DNA from: Loxodes magnus
Lineage: Eukaryota; Ciliophora; Karyorelictea; Loxodida; Loxodidae
Reading direction: 5' to 3'
NCBI GenBank assembly: GCA_946699065.1
Contig: CAMPDV010001791.1
Location: 1 to 64,000 of the forward strand
DNA: 64,000 nucleotides
In this document: piece by piece, positions 11,859 through 25,000 of the stretch
How positions within the stretch are numbered: position 1 is the stretch's first letter
How the letters are laid out: every line of letters begins with the position of its first letter
Program-made: the position numbers and the translations under genes
Notes under the pieces: model-generated
The model's database searches: none
Told to the model about the DNA's origin: nothing
The model's input: the letters and a program-made list of their open reading frames with translations, nothing else

Positions 11859-13992
11859 GTGTTAAATAAGCCTTGGATATTAATTTTCATCGTACAAGGT
11901 TTTTCACTGATTGAAGCTTATAACTCATCTTTTTCAAAACTTCATCTTAACTATTTTTTTCTTCGATGAATTGCAATTAATTCTAGTCTTGAGCTTAAAT
12001 ACTTACATTATTTTCATTTATTCAGATTTTTCCCTACCTGCATTTTTTCAATTACTTCAGTTATTTGCTTACCTTAGATATTTTCAGTATTTAAGTATCT
12101 TCAGTTTATTTCTACTTTCATTAATTTCAATAATTTCGGTTTTTTCCTACGATATTTTCAAAATCTTCGGATTTCTCTCTTTCCTTATTTTTTTCAGAAG
12201 TTTCTTTGCTTTTATCATATTCTGGATTTTTTTCTCTTCTTCAGCTTGCTTTAAGTATTATAACCCTTCTGCTAGCGTTAATTTGCTCTCTTTTAAGTTT
12301 CTATTTTCCTAATTGATATTCTAAAGTACATTTTTTTCCTTATATGCTAGCTACAACCTTTCTAAGACTGAACTGCTTAAAATTAATTTTATATTACACC
12401 ACTCTCAGAATACTAACTTTGTAACTTTTAAATTATATACTCACCACTTTTTATCTCCTCAAATACATATGGAGATAGAAAGTTTTCATATTGAATGCAT
12501 TTATCTTCTCTTATCATGCTAATGAACTAGAAAGTTTTCTTTTAATCTTAGCATTCCCAAATTTAAATTTCTAGCTTTTAATTAAGTTTTCTTCTACTTA
12601 ATTATTTGCTCTAACCTTCCTAGCACTGTAAAATACTACCGTATCCTCTGCCTTAAAATGATTGGTAAATGATTTTAATTAGTCAAGCTTCAGATCTATG
12701 AAACGTTACTTTGTTTTGAAAAGTTTTTACTTTTAATTGGCTTGGCTATTGTTGATTTGCCTTGTTGGAAATTTGTGTTGGTGCTTTTGACCATAAAGTA
12801 GTTTTGGTTTGAACTAGAGTGGTTTAAGGTGTTTATTGTTGTTTAAATATATTATCCTTTATAAAGCAATTTAGTTAGTTAGATAAGGATTTAACTTCTT
12901 TTTAAGACTATTGTGTTCTTATTTATCTACAATTCTTTAAGATTGAAATTAATCCTGGTCGTTTAAGAACTGATTAGATAGTAGCTTCTTTGAGTTATTT
13001 GTTATTATTGAGGAAGAGACTTTAGAGTTTAGTTGCTAAATCTTTTGTATAGTAATTTACTCTATCACAGCTATTCTCCTCGCTTAGAATGATCTGACTT
13101 GCAGTTATAAAGAGGATCTGAGTAGGTTTGATTTAGTATCTAGCGTTTGTTAGTGGAAGTTAAAGGAAATGTTTGAAAAGTATGGTTGAAATAGTGTTGA
13201 TTCTAGGAGTTTATAAAGGTATTATACTTGTTACATTTAAAAGCTAGATGCCTTTGCTGAATAATTTGTATCTGAATTAATTGTTTACACTAGTTAATTT
13301 GATACTCCTAATTACCTATAAATTTAGCAGTTGTTGATTAAATTAGTAAAATAAAAGGAAAGTATCTAGAGTTAATGATTGATATTAAACTATTAAATTA
13401 AATAAAAAATATTATATCCTAAAAGCATAATAACCATATAGTCTATAAGCATTAAATCAAACTTAAATTATTTCAATTATATTAGGTAAATCTCTACCTT
13501 TATAAGTATAAGACTTAATAAAGGCTCATTATACCAAACTTTCTTTTTAACCTCAAGAAACTATCACTACTATCATTGATAGTTATATATAACAGATAAG
13601 GCTTTTCTTATGAAAGATAACTTTTCCAAAATAAATCACTTATTTATAAAAGTTTAACCAAAAATATAGATATAAAAGCTATAGATAGCTTATCTAAGCA
13701 GATCATTTGGAACCTATATATGCTTAGGATATTATCAAACAAAATAACCATTCTACAACTTTCTTAATTTGCCCTTTTTCAGGCCATTTTTCTCAAGAGT
13801 ACAAGTAAAGAAGCATATTCTTATTTTAAGTTCCTAGAGTCTCCTCTCTTAAATTTAAAAGAAACTTCCTTCTGAAAGAAAGATATGGGTGTTCAGTCCT
13901 TCATTGTTTCTAATAAGCGGAAAAAGCGATAAAGCTGAAATAGCTTAACTATATCACGATCAATTTGACTAGTTAGTAGTTCTTAGAAATTA
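11859..13992. repeat. Block A, copy 1
   Basis: Nearly identical to 27738-30072. From about 12300 to 13992 only a handful of substitutions and one small indel were seen. The copies differ mainly in a tandem repeat near the left end, which is shorter here. Similarity stops abruptly at TTCTTAGAAATTA. Here the sequence continues uniquely, whereas in copy 2 block B starts directly at that point. The left 0.5 kb encodes a Glu/Lys-rich helical protein on the minus strand. The middle (12700-13370) is G/T-rich on the plus strand. Confidence 0.9.
11930..12460 (-). CDS. Fragment of Glu/Lys-rich coiled-coil protein (block A copy 1)
   Basis: On the minus strand one frame gives a strongly helical, charged sequence (LERLQLAYKEKNV, LTLAEGLQYLKQ, AEEEKKIQNMIKAKK) that runs into degenerate 12-residue repeats of the REIIEETENN type. 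I do not recognise a family. A good start and end were not found. The upstream portion (FLSPYVFEEIKSGEYI) lies in another frame, so either a mini-intron or a frameshift separates the parts. The same sequence occurs in block A copy 2 at 27.8-28.5 kb with more repeats. The apparent Phe/Leu-rich plus-strand frame here is its antisense shadow. Confidence 0.45.
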
Positions 13993-14236
13993 GAAAATGG
14001 AAATAATAGCAAAATTATGGTAGTTAATGTTTTTATCATTCCTAACGAGACAAACTTAGATCCAAATAGTGTGATTTTCTTGATATGTAACAAAGCTACA
14101 CTACTAAGGCTTACTTAGTGATATTTAAGAAGATAAAAATTAAAATAAGAATAAGACTAAATAAAAGCAATATGATAAGAACTTAATTTTACTTATTAGG
14201 ATATAAAAGGAATGGAATAAACTATATTACTTATTG

Positions 14237-14884
14237 ATGGAACCTATCTTTCAGATTAATCAACAAAACCTTTTTCTAAATAACAAGTAACTCACTTTAA
14301 ACCAGTTTAAGTACAACCACAACTTTAATACAATGCTTTATTATCAATCATTACAATTACAATAGTTCAAAATACAGACCAACATTCATTTTAGACCAAT
14401 TATAAATATTATTTAAGTACTCAGTATTAAACTAGTATCATCATATAGAGACTATGGTTAAATAGAAAGACTAATTAAGGATAAAAAGAAATTACTAATT
14501 TCTTTCTTCCCTACTAAATACAACTCAGCAACATTCAACTCTTTCATACCAGTACAAAGATCAAAAAATGCATAGCAATATTCATTTAAAGACGTGTACG
14601 CTATATTCTATTGCTTAGACAGATATCAATTTTATTTTCAAGATAAAGAACAAACTTTCTACTAATCAAAGGAAATTCTACATTAAAATACTGAGCTCAA
14701 AAATAAAGATTGCAGAACACCGATCTTGAACAAAAATGCAAGAAAAGATTCACGCTTGAAACTCTTGAGATAGCTTAAATAACCTCATTAGATTAAAACT
14801 CACGTTCATTCTACCTAGAACTATCTCTTTAGTTTATTTTCTTTTAGTAATCTCTAATTCGTTTATTCAGCATTATATAGTTGA
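14237..14884 (+). CDS. Hypothetical protein, 215 aa
   Basis: An ATG-to-TGA frame of exactly 216 codons using TAA/TAG=Gln. I do not recognise a family. The N-terminal third is Asn/Gln/Leu-rich. The centre is more protein-like (SSYRDYGQIERLIKDKKK, FKDVYAIFYCLDRYQFYF, KDCRTPILNKNARKDSRLKLL). The coding strand is A/C-rich at the 5' end, a pattern also seen in the linkers of the RING-kelch genes. It lies just right of block A copy 1, in sequence not duplicated elsewhere in the window. Gly content is low, so confidence is moderate. Confidence 0.42.
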
Positions 14885-17800
14885 AGCTATTCATAATTGT
14901 TCAATAACTATTTGCTGCTCTACCTGTTTTTAATTTTCTTATTAAATCTATTATCTTATAGCAAAACTTATTTAAACATTGTTTAATATAGAATCCGTTA
15001 CCTTACTTAAATGAAATTTAATTTGCCTTTATTTATTCGGGTCTTCATTGATATGCCTTTGTTAAGCCTTCAATCTCTGCTAATTTGTTAGAGTTTATTT
15101 TACATCTTTCAATTAGTTGGTTTTTTGTGATTATATCTAATTTTGTACTCAGAAACTACTATTATTTTGTAAGTCTTAAATTTTTGGTAAATTATAGTTG
15201 ATAACTAGGTTTTATTCCTACTTCTTAAAAATGTAAAGTACTTGAATGTTTTCTGTTTCTTATGTTTTGAAAGTTAAGTTTGTTTAATAAAGCTTTATAC
15301 TAGTATTACCTATCTGTTATAGATAAAGACTTATTTCTTTTATTAAGCTTATTGTTTTATTCTCTTTTATATTGCTTTAATTAGAACTTCTTAAAAATAA
15401 AGATTAAAAGCTATTAAATTAATGTTGTAGCTGCTATAAATTTAGCTTCTTTTAAGTGTCTTTAAGCAAACTTATCATTTTTAGCCTAATAAGATAAATA
15501 ATTTATCTATCCTTTTTCTGCTTAAATTTAAATCTGGTTTAACTAACTTTTTTATTACCTTATTATTTCACTAAAGAGGCTTTTTCCTCCTCATCAACTT
15601 CTAACTTTATTTTACAGATTGAATATCATAAGAACAGATTGCAGTACTATTCAAAGTATTAAACTACGATTCTCTTTACTCTACTTATTCAATCTTGTTT
15701 GAAGCATCTATCTGTTATGATTTGCTAAGAGCTTTTCTTTAAGGTCTATTAACATCTAAAGAAGTGTTCTCAGAAAATGTATTAGCATTACTTGATTAAA
15801 TAAAGCTATCTTAACTCTTAATCTCTTAGTTTTATTTCTACTAAGCTACTAAGAGACCTATCAGTAATGAGCTGTAGCCTAATATTAGTTGGCTAATTAA
15901 TTAGTTTCTGTTGTTTAAGAAGAGACTAAGCTTTCTAATGGTTAGTCTTAGTTGTATGCTAGTTCTTAAAAATTAGTTTTGAGTTAGTTGGTGTGTGTAT
16001 GCTATAGATTTGGTTATGATGTAAGATAGTTTTAGAGTAATTAATTGGAGGCAGTTAAACTGTATGGTATGATATTGGTGTAGTGATTTGAATTGATAAT
16101 GAATGGTGTTGTAAAGTGGTTTTATCCTTATAGTGTATTGGTTGAGACTAATTAAGAAGTTTAGATTAATTTTAATTAATCTTAAATACTTAAGAGAGGT
16201 TAATTAAGCAAGATAACTTCTAATTTAATCTTAAGTTCAAAGAATCAACTTATTAATACTATATCAAATCAGTCCACACCTACAATCCTCATCAAAGTTA
16301 TTCCAAAATACAATTCCATATAATACAGAGCTAACCTTATCTATTCCTTTTCATGTAGATAGGGAGCAATAGTATCTAAGCCTAATTTATAAACATGTAA
16401 AACATATCATTCATTAATATGTCTTACTAACCAACTTTCTATTCATATAACAGATTAACATTATCTACCACATTTAACTCCTATTAAACTACAATCTATA
16501 TCACACCATTTATATTTATTCTAGATTATATCTACTATTTATTAGTTTCAGAAAGCACCAGTAAAAGATAATATTTATCCCTTTAGTATCTCTAATACCT
16601 TATCATCCTATTTATTATCTTTATGGCAAAACATCTTTATCTCCTCTTAGCCAAAATAGCTTATTGTCCTTATAAATATGAAAAGCATCGTTTGCATTCG
16701 TTTTAGATAGCTAGTTTCTAAGCTCTTTCTCAAATTTTTATTTAGCGTCTCGTATAAAATTTTGGCTTTATTGACTCTTAGCTGAAACTTAATATCTTTC
16801 AGCAAACAAAATTAGGAAAATTATTTTTGCTTTTTAAATCCATGAGTTTGCTTAAGCTGTTTAAAGGTAACCAAATAATGTAAGTAAACGCTTAAAATTT
16901 AGACTAAGGAATCTTTAAATTTAGATTTATAGTTATGCCTTTCAATATCAATGATAGACTTTTTTTCAATTTAGTGGAGAAAATGCTTTTTCGTAAGATT
17001 CTACTACAGTCAAACAGAAGCAAAGGAGAGTTTAAAAGCATGCCATTAAAATAAGTCAGCAGATTTTTATTTAAAGGTAAAAACTATGCTAGATAAAATT
17101 GCTTTGTAAGTGGAACTTAATACTGAAACAGAAATGAAGTTTAGAAGTTAAATAATACTAAAATAAAAGTTTAAATATTGAAGTGTAATTAGTCTAAGGA
17201 ATAATAGAATAAGCCAGGTAATTATATCAATAAGATTTTAAGATATCTTTAACTTTTATAAGATATAAGCTTAATTTAGAAAGCTTAAGAATTATTACAT
17301 TCAATAAAACTAAACTGATTATTTTCTTTATACGATAATATATAAAAGCTATATATTTAATTAATTATCTATCATTTCAATAATTAATATAAGTTATATC
17401 TATCTAATTTTTGAATCCAAACTTGTTAAAGTTTAATTGTCGCCTAATTTATTTAGATTTTAATAAATTAAATTTTAAAAGCCAATCTTTATTTTTATAC
17501 CCTTAAAAAATAATTTACCTACTTTTAATTAATATATTTAATTCCTAAGTAGTTTATGTTCAAATTAGGAAGCTTATGTTATAAAATTGTTATTAATCTA
17601 TCTTAAATACCAAGTAACCATTCTTATTTCAAATCTAAATACTAAAAATTAACTAAAAACCTTCATTTTGTTCCAAGTAGGATAAATCTATAAACTTTCT
17701 TTTGGATAATCATGATTAATTTCTGCTCCCCTACACGCCTGATGCAGTAATGTTTTTGGAACCGTCTAAATTGTTTCTTTCACTGAACATACAGCTTATT

Positions 17801-18130
17801 ATGAAAACATTTTGTGTTGTCTTAATGAATATTTCAGAAAAACTTTGCAATTTTTAATTTTATTGACTGATAACCAGAATCTAGATAATAAGGTAGCATC
17901 TTCCACATTTAAAGCATTTATCACTGTTAATTATTGGAACTTTAAATTATCCTATATACATTCTATATAGGATAAATATACTTTAATTAAGAACCTGCCA
18001 AATCAATTATCCTGAGAAATTCTTTATTTTCTTCATAAGATTTAAGACTTTTAAATTTTATCCTAATTTGCTGTAGAAACTTACCATATCATCACTTCTC
18101 AACAAGATGTTTTTAATTCAAAAGATAAAT
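14885..18130. other. Unique region between block A and block B copies
   Basis: No complete gene is supported. The minus strand around 16560-16960 has coding-like pieces in two frames (IRDAKQKFEKELRNQL, NDAFHIYKDNKLFWLRGDKDV), possibly exons or a decayed gene. The plus strand shows a switch from G/T-rich (about 15900-16150) to A/C-rich (16200-16650), like those in blocks A and B. 17640-18110 is unique sequence directly abutting the truncated B copy. Confidence 0.35.
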
Positions 18131-19628
18131 ATGAGCTTTCAGACTTATTTTAAGATCATAGAGCACCGTTGAAAAGTCTAATTTTAAACAAAAGGACAAA
18201 TCTATAACGCTTTTACTCCATAATTTATGAATTCAAAAGGATTATCTACGGTGACCACTTCTCTTCTTACAAAATATCAATATCAGGAATACATTTTACT
18301 ACATCAGAGTTTTTTCGTAATGCCAAAGGTCTCAATATTTTTTCTGATACACTGACATTAGGAGATCTTTACTCTTTAGTAGGGCTCTTCAGAACTTTTA
18401 ATTTAATTCAAGGATTATTCATAATATTTAGCTGGTTCAATTAACCTTCATGTGCTACTAAGTAATATATTACACTACTTTTAGATAACTTAAAATTTTA
18501 ATTATGTAAATTCTACTCTCTTGCATCTTTTTCTAAGCTAAAATCAAATATCACAGAAGTAAGTATTAATTTGAATGCTACCTAGAAGACTAAATTTAAA
18601 AGGGAAGATTTATCTGCTAAGTATAAGGAGGCTAGGATTTAATAATCTGATGAGAACGTTTCTAAAGATAAATAAATTAACGTGCTCCCACCTCCATTAG
18701 GTTCACCACGATTAATAAAAAAACCAAATTTTGTTGTTAAAATAGTCTAGAAATATTTCTGGCTTCGTCTGATCTCTTTGATCGCTTTTTCTCAGTTTTT
18801 TAAATAAAAATATATTACCTTTACTCTCAAAATTATTGTATTTCTTTCCGAAGGCTAAAGTTAAAAGGGAATAGAATAAAATCCAATTCTTGTGCCAAAT
18901 TTCACAATCGAATTTAATTTTATACTTAAAGATATAATTTGTCTCAGTCATGTCTTCAGGTTTTTCCAATTCCTAACCAGATTAACGACATAGAGGCAGG
19001 ATTATTCTGAGACCTTAACTTCAGCGCCCTAGTTAGATTCTGGTACCGATCGAGAGAATCCTCAAATATAATGGCCTGATTTGATATATGTGTATAGGAA
19101 AGTTTAGTAGTTGGTATTAAAGTATGTATTTTAGAGTGTATGATAGTAATAATGACTTGTATTTAGATATAGGTTAATGATAATTTGATTATAGTTTTGA
19201 TTAGATAAATAGTAATCTGTACTTGTATAATTTAAATATAAGGATATATTAAAGATAGTTTTTTGACATTGTTGAATATGTTTTGGTATGTTATAAGCTG
19301 TATGTTAGTATCTGAATAATGATAATATTTGAATAATAGATTTTTAAAGATGTTTAGATAAAATTTGATTCTTTATTTATTTCAGCTTTAAAAAGAGCTA
19401 GTAAGGAAAATAATCTTTATTGTCAACTATATAGCTATAACTACATTACCATATCAACATCATATATACACTTAAACATACAAAAAAACTTATAAAAATA
19501 CAACATTAATAAGTATAGATTAACCATATTAATAAGTAGTAACATATTTACTATAGATATTTAAACTACTTACATATAAAACTATATTTATTATCAATAA
19601 TATTAATCATATCAATATTATTATTATC

Positions 19629-21074
19629 TCAGTTATCCCCTTTAACACTTCTATAACTCAACTTTTCTAAATCAATCCTCATTATCGAAGCTCTTTCCTA
19701 TTCTATAGCAAAAACATATCCATAGACACCTCTTATTTTCATCTCCGTTAAAGCAAAGACATCTTTAAAAATTTAACTTTATTGCCATTATTATTTGTTT
19801 CTTTTATATATTCTTCTTGAATATTCTTTCTTAGAAAAATCTTTTAAACCTCCAAATATGACAAAAGGTTCTAAAGAAACTATAGGAAAAGCAACAGCTT
19901 CAGGAAGATTCAAATTTTACTTACTCCATCTATCATTCTATATGTTATACTTCCATATATCTTTTAAAGTTTATCCTTTCTAATTTCGTCCTCCAATTGA
20001 ATAAATATTTTATTCATCTTTATCTACTACTAAAGTTTAGCCTGCTATTAAGAATGGAAATTAAGAGCATTTTTATCATTTACTTTAGTTTCCTATCTTT
20101 AACTTTTCTACTGATTTTAAAGGTTGATTTATACTAGTAACTCCTCCAACCACATAAAGATAATTTTAAGCTGCTGCTATTCCAAAATAATATCTTCCCT
20201 CATTTAGATCACTAAGTTTTGTATTATTACCTTCGAAATCGAACTATCAAGTTTCTTTTATTCCTTTCTTTTAATTTTAGTTTTTTCCTCCAATTAAATA
20301 TAACTTATTTTAATATTCTATACTTTAGCTAACTACTGGAATTATAATTTAAACTTAGACTTATCGTAATTACTCAGTTTAAATATTAAATAAACTTAAT
20401 TTTTAAATCTAGCAATTAAAAAAGTGAATATAGTTAGATTGAATAAAATGTTGTTACTAGGTTAGTTTATGTTAATTAGTCTGTTTAGTGTTTAACTGTT
20501 GTTACTTTGTATTGTATTATAGTTAGTTTCTTATTTGTGTGATATAATTTGAAGTTAATTTAGGGTTTAGTACTAAAGGTGGTTATATAGTGGAATATAG
20601 TTAGACTGTTATAGTTTGGATTTGAGTTGGTTTTAGATATTAGTAAATAGGGAATTAGGATGATTGTATAATATTTTAGTGTTATTAGTTGTAGTTAATG
20701 GTAGTGTATTGGATGATATTAGTATATGGTATAATGAGAGTATTAGTAATGTTAGATAATTTGGTTGTAATGGTTTTAGATTTTTGCATAATTTACTTCC
20801 TTATCTCTTTTAATTTCTATCTAGCATCTTAAATCTTTTATATGTATTATTAGTTTTAAAATATCATTCTTATTAAATCACTTTCTTAAGGTAAGTCTTC
20901 AAATCTAAAATGGAATCCTTTTTAACAAATAGGACATTACATTATGCCTTATAATCAGAACTGAGTATTCAAACACAAACCACAGTAAATATGTCCACAA
21001 GGTAAGACAGTTGGAAGAGCATTAGTTAAGTTGTAATCTTCTTAGCAGATTAAGCATTTTGGTAACGCTTACAT
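19629..21074 (-). CDS. RING-linker-kelch protein, copy 1
   Basis: A 481-aa frame from ATG to TGA, read with TAA/TAG=Gln and TGA=Trp. Residues 7-50 form a textbook C3HC4 RING finger (C7-x2-C10, C26-x-H28-x2-C31-x2-C34, C47-x2-C50), so it is a probable E3 ubiquitin ligase. A helical segment follows, then a low-complexity Thr/Asn/Gln/Ile linker (about 100-215; A/C-rich on the coding strand). Kelch repeats follow with YLIGGKN, YVVGGVTS, YSIGGRN and VIFGGLKD blade motifs. Trp residues in ETWQFDF and SKWQKC are TGA. Copy 2 has exactly the same length and differs mostly by silent or conservative changes, which argues for selection. A RING at one end of a kelch propeller would suit substrate-recruiting ubiquitination; the substrate is unknown. 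Confidence 0.88.
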
Positions 21075-21339
21075 TTTTATTATTATTTAGATTAAAAAAG
21101 CTTATAAAGGTAATTTATAACAGTTACCATCAAAAATTATAATTAACCATTATAAATTCAAATATCTATCATTACATACATACTACAATATTAACCTCTT
21201 ATATCAAGTACCTATCTACAATCCGCACCAATACATTTTGCTAAATTTAAAAAACCAACCAGCTTTACAACTTAATCACATTTTTTATTCTATAAATAAC
21301 AAAAACATCTCTATCCTAAAATCTTTAAAAACTACTAGG

Positions 21340-22000
21340 ACAATGCACTAAAAAAGGGACACAATCTTTAACTAATCTTAATATCAAAAAAAGTAGCTAA
21401 GTTAGAACATTTACTAAGACAAAAGCTCTTTGAAAATCTTTAGAATGTAGGAAGAAAAGAATGAGAAAAAATAGACGAGAATACAAAGCTCGGAACTGTT
21501 AAAAGAGAAAAAGTTAACGATTTAAAAAATTTTTAGAAGAAAAGAATTACAAACAAAGACTCATTCTAGCAGAAATGCAAACAAATGAAATTATTTAGCA
21601 TTTCTCAGAAATCTTAAGTAAGAATATGGTAAAAGGAATGAGAGTGAGGAAATCCTTAGAAAGGGCAGAACGAAGTTTTTATTCAAAGTTCTACTCAAAA
21701 TCTTCTAGGAACTTACTCTTATCATAATGAGACTCCCTTTGAGAACTAGATCAAAACTATCAAGCAGAAACTATTTTTGACTCAATGTTCAACCTTAAAA
21801 TATTCCGATTAAAAATTTAACTAATAATTTAAGAAGTGGATATAAATATGAAACAGAATGGAGTTTTTAGTCAAAGTTGTTCTTTCAATTTTTAGTTTCT
21901 CAATTTTATCTCGACATAAATTTTTAGAACTAAACCAATGATCTCAAATGAAACGGTGTCTATAAAATAAGTTGTACTTTCCTATTTTAAGTGCTTACGC
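21340..22000 (+). CDS. Possible basic, coiled-coil (bZIP-like) protein fragment
   Basis: One plus-strand frame gives a very basic stretch (KRMRKNRREYKARNCQKRK) followed by a helical segment (FLEEKNYKQRL, NEIIQHFSEILSKNM) and a charged tail. It recalls a bZIP basic region, but the spacing of the invariant Asn and Arg is wrong by one or two residues. A competing frame upstream (KKVAKLEHLLRQKLFENL) is also coding-like. Copy 2 (37.8-38.3 kb) has a one-base insertion in a T run that breaks the frame. It is divergent from the RING-kelch gene. No start was identified. Confidence 0.28.
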
Positions 22001-22099
22001 TTATTCGTAACTCAGACATATTTTGAGAAAAAGAACAGAGCAATCTAGAAAATGGATTCCAAACTTAAATTCTTTTTAACGTATTGAAGTTCTTAAACT

Positions 22100-25000
22100 T
22101 ATCAACTATCCAAACATTTTTGAAATTTTAATTAGAGCTCTTAAAGATAACGGATTGCCACTTAAAGTTCATCTTATAGTCCTTTTATATTTCCGCACTT
22201 TCGATATTCAGATATAAATATAAAAAGAGATCCGAGCTCGCAAAGATAACGGATTGCCACTTAAAGTGCTCCTTACAGTTTTTTACTTATTGAGCTTTAC
22301 ATCTTCCTGTTTCTTTTTGTAAAACTTGATTTTGCTATATACGTTTAGCGGATTCCTAACTTAAAATTTTTCTTAAAGTTTTTTATTATTTCAGCACTTT
22401 CGATTCTACATTCAAATTTGAAGAACTTGTTTAGAGCTATCAAGGATTAACGTATCCAAACTTAAAGTTCATCTTACAGTCTTTTTGTATTTCCGCACTT
22501 TCGATATTCAGATATAACTATAAAAAGAGATTCGAGCACGCAAAGATAACGGATTGCCACTTAAAGTTCTATTTACAGTTTTTTACTTATTGAGCTTTAC
22601 ATCTTACCTGTTTCTTTTTTAAAACTTGATTTTGCTATATACGTTTTGCGGATTCCTAACTTAAAATTTTTCTTAAAGTTTTTTATTATTTCCGAACTTT
22701 CGATATTCAGATATAACTATAAAAGAGATTAGAGCTCGCAAAGATATCGGATTGCCACTCAAATTTTCCTTACAGTTTTTTACTTATTGAGCTTTACATC
22801 TTACCTGTTTCTTTTGTAAAACTTGATTTTTCTATATATTTTAGCGGATTCCAAACTTAAAATTTTTCTTAAAGTTTTTTATTGTTTCAGCACTTTCGAT
22901 TCTACATTCAAATTTGAAGAACTTGTTTAGAGCTATCAAGGATTAACGTTTCTGAACTTGAAGTTCATCTTACAGTCTTTTTGTATTTCCGCACTTTCGA
23001 TATTCAGATATAACTATAAAAAGAGATTCGAGCACGCAAAGATAACGGATTGCCACTTAAAGTTCTATTTACAGTTTTTTACTTATTGAGCTTTACATCT
23101 TACCTGTTTCTTTTTTAAAATTTGTTTAGAGCTATCAAGGATTAACGTCTCTAAACTTAAAATTCATCTTACAGTCTCTTTGTATTTCCGCACTTTAGAT
23201 ATCAAGATATAACTATAAAAAGAGATTCGAGCTCGCAAAGATAACGGATTGCCACTTAAAGTTCTCATTACAGTTTTTTACTTATTGAGATTTACATCTT
23301 ACCTGTTTCTTTTTTAAAACTTGTTTAGAGCTATCAAGGATTAACGTATCCAAACTTAAAATTCATCTTACAGTCTCTTTGTATTTCCGCACTTTAGATA
23401 TCAAGATATAACTATAAAAAGAGATACGATCACGTAAAGATAACGGATTGCCACTTAAAGTTTTTCTTACAGTTTTTTACTTATTAAGCTTTACATCTTA
23501 CCTGTTTCTTTTTTAAAACTTGATTTTGCTATATATTTTAGCGGATTCCAAACTTAAAATTTTTCTTAAAGTTTTTTTTTTATTTCAGCACTTTCGATTC
23601 TACATTCAAATTTGAAGAACTTGTTTAGAGCTATCAAGGATTAACGTATCCAAACTTAAAGTTCATCTTACAGTCTTTTTGTATTTCCGCACTTTCGATA
23701 TTCAGATATAACTATAAAAAGAGATTCGAGCACGCAAAGATAACGGATTGCCACTTAAAGTTCTATTTACAGTTTTTTACTTATTGAGCTTTACATCTTA
23801 CCTGTTTCTTTTTTAAAATTTGTTTAGAGCTATCAAGGATTAACGTCTCTAAACTTAAAATTCATCTTACAGTCTCTTTGTATTTCCGCACTTTAGATAT
23901 CAAGATATAACTATAAAAAGAGATTCGAGCTCGCAAAGATAACGGATTGCCACTTAAAGTTCTCATTACAGTTTTTTACTTATTGAGATTTACATCTTAC
24001 CTGTTTCTTTTTTAAAACTTGTTTAGAGCTATCAAGGATTAACGTATCCAAACTTAAAATTCATCTTACAGTCTCTTTGTATTTCCGCACTTTAGATATC
24101 AAGATATAACTATAAAAAGAGATACGATCACGTAAAGATAACGGATTGCCACTTAAAGTTTTTCTTACAGTTTTTTACTTATTAAGCTTTACATCTTACC
24201 TGTTTCTTTTTTAAAACTTGATTTTGCTATATATTTTAGCGGATTCCAAACTTAAAATTTTTCTTAAAGTTTTTTTTTTATTTCAGCACTTTCGATTCTA
24301 CATTCAAATTTGAAGAACTTGTTTAGAGCTATCAAGGATTAACGTATCCAAACTTAAAGTTCATCTTACAGTCTTTTTGTATTTCCGCACTTTCGATATT
24401 CAGATATAAATATAAAAAGAGATCCGAGCTCGCAAAGATAACGGATTTCCACTTAAAGTTCTCCTTACAGTTTTTTACTTATTGAGATTTACATCTTACC
24501 TGTTTCTTTTTTAAAATTTGTTTAGAGCTATCAAGGATTAACGTCTCTAAACTTAAAGTTCATCTTACAGTCTTTTAGTTTTTCAGAACTTTGACTCTCA
24601 TTTCATATTTGGAGAACTTTATTAGAGCTGGATACGGTTAACGGATTCCAAACTTAATTAATTTCTTACAGTCTTACAGTTCTTTAGCTTAATCTCTACC
24701 TAGACATTTTTGAGAGCAGTATCAGAGTTCATAAGGATTAACGGATTCCAAAATTAAAATTCTTCTGTAATCTTTTAGTGTTTTAGAATTTTCGATATTC
24801 AGATTGATTATTATTATTATCACAACTCTCAATGGAATCGGATTCGATTCTTATAGTTTTTCTTACAGTCTTTTAGTTCTTCATCTTTAACTTTGCCCAG
24901 GGTTTTTTGGAGAACTTGATCAGAGTTTTCAAGGGTTAACGGATTCCAAACTTAAAGTTCTTCTTTCAGTCTTTTAGTATTTCACCAATATGTTTGTCAG
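22100..25000. repeat. Tandem satellite array with ~100-bp units and 698-bp higher-order period
   Basis: Diverged units of about 100 bp recur throughout, each with a core like AACGGATTCCAAACTTAAAG, then CTTACAGTCTTTT and TTTCGATTC. A longer module recurs at an exact 698-bp step, marked by TTGTTTAGAGCTATCAAGG followed by AACGTCTCTAAAC at 23122, 23820 and 24518; intervening positions are almost identical. Units decay toward 25-25.9 kb. The right end of block B copy 2 (38.6-39.4 kb) has only about eight such units. Minus-strand translation gives coiled-coil-like peptides, but the frame drifts between units, so the array as it stands is probably not coding. Confidence 0.9.

Noticed and set aside
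11911..12312. Phe/Leu/Tyr-rich plus-strand frame, also at 27856-28382, looking like a membrane protein
   Set aside because: It is the antisense of a Glu/Lys-rich repeat-containing frame. The 36-bp repeat is in phase with the minus-strand coiled coil.
19795..19983. Short plus-strand frame (also near 63678)
   Set aside because: Antisense shadow of the kelch domain of the RING-kelch gene.
22100..25000. Possible CRISPR-like array
   Set aside because: Units are head-to-tail diverged satellite copies without unique spacers, in a eukaryotic genome.
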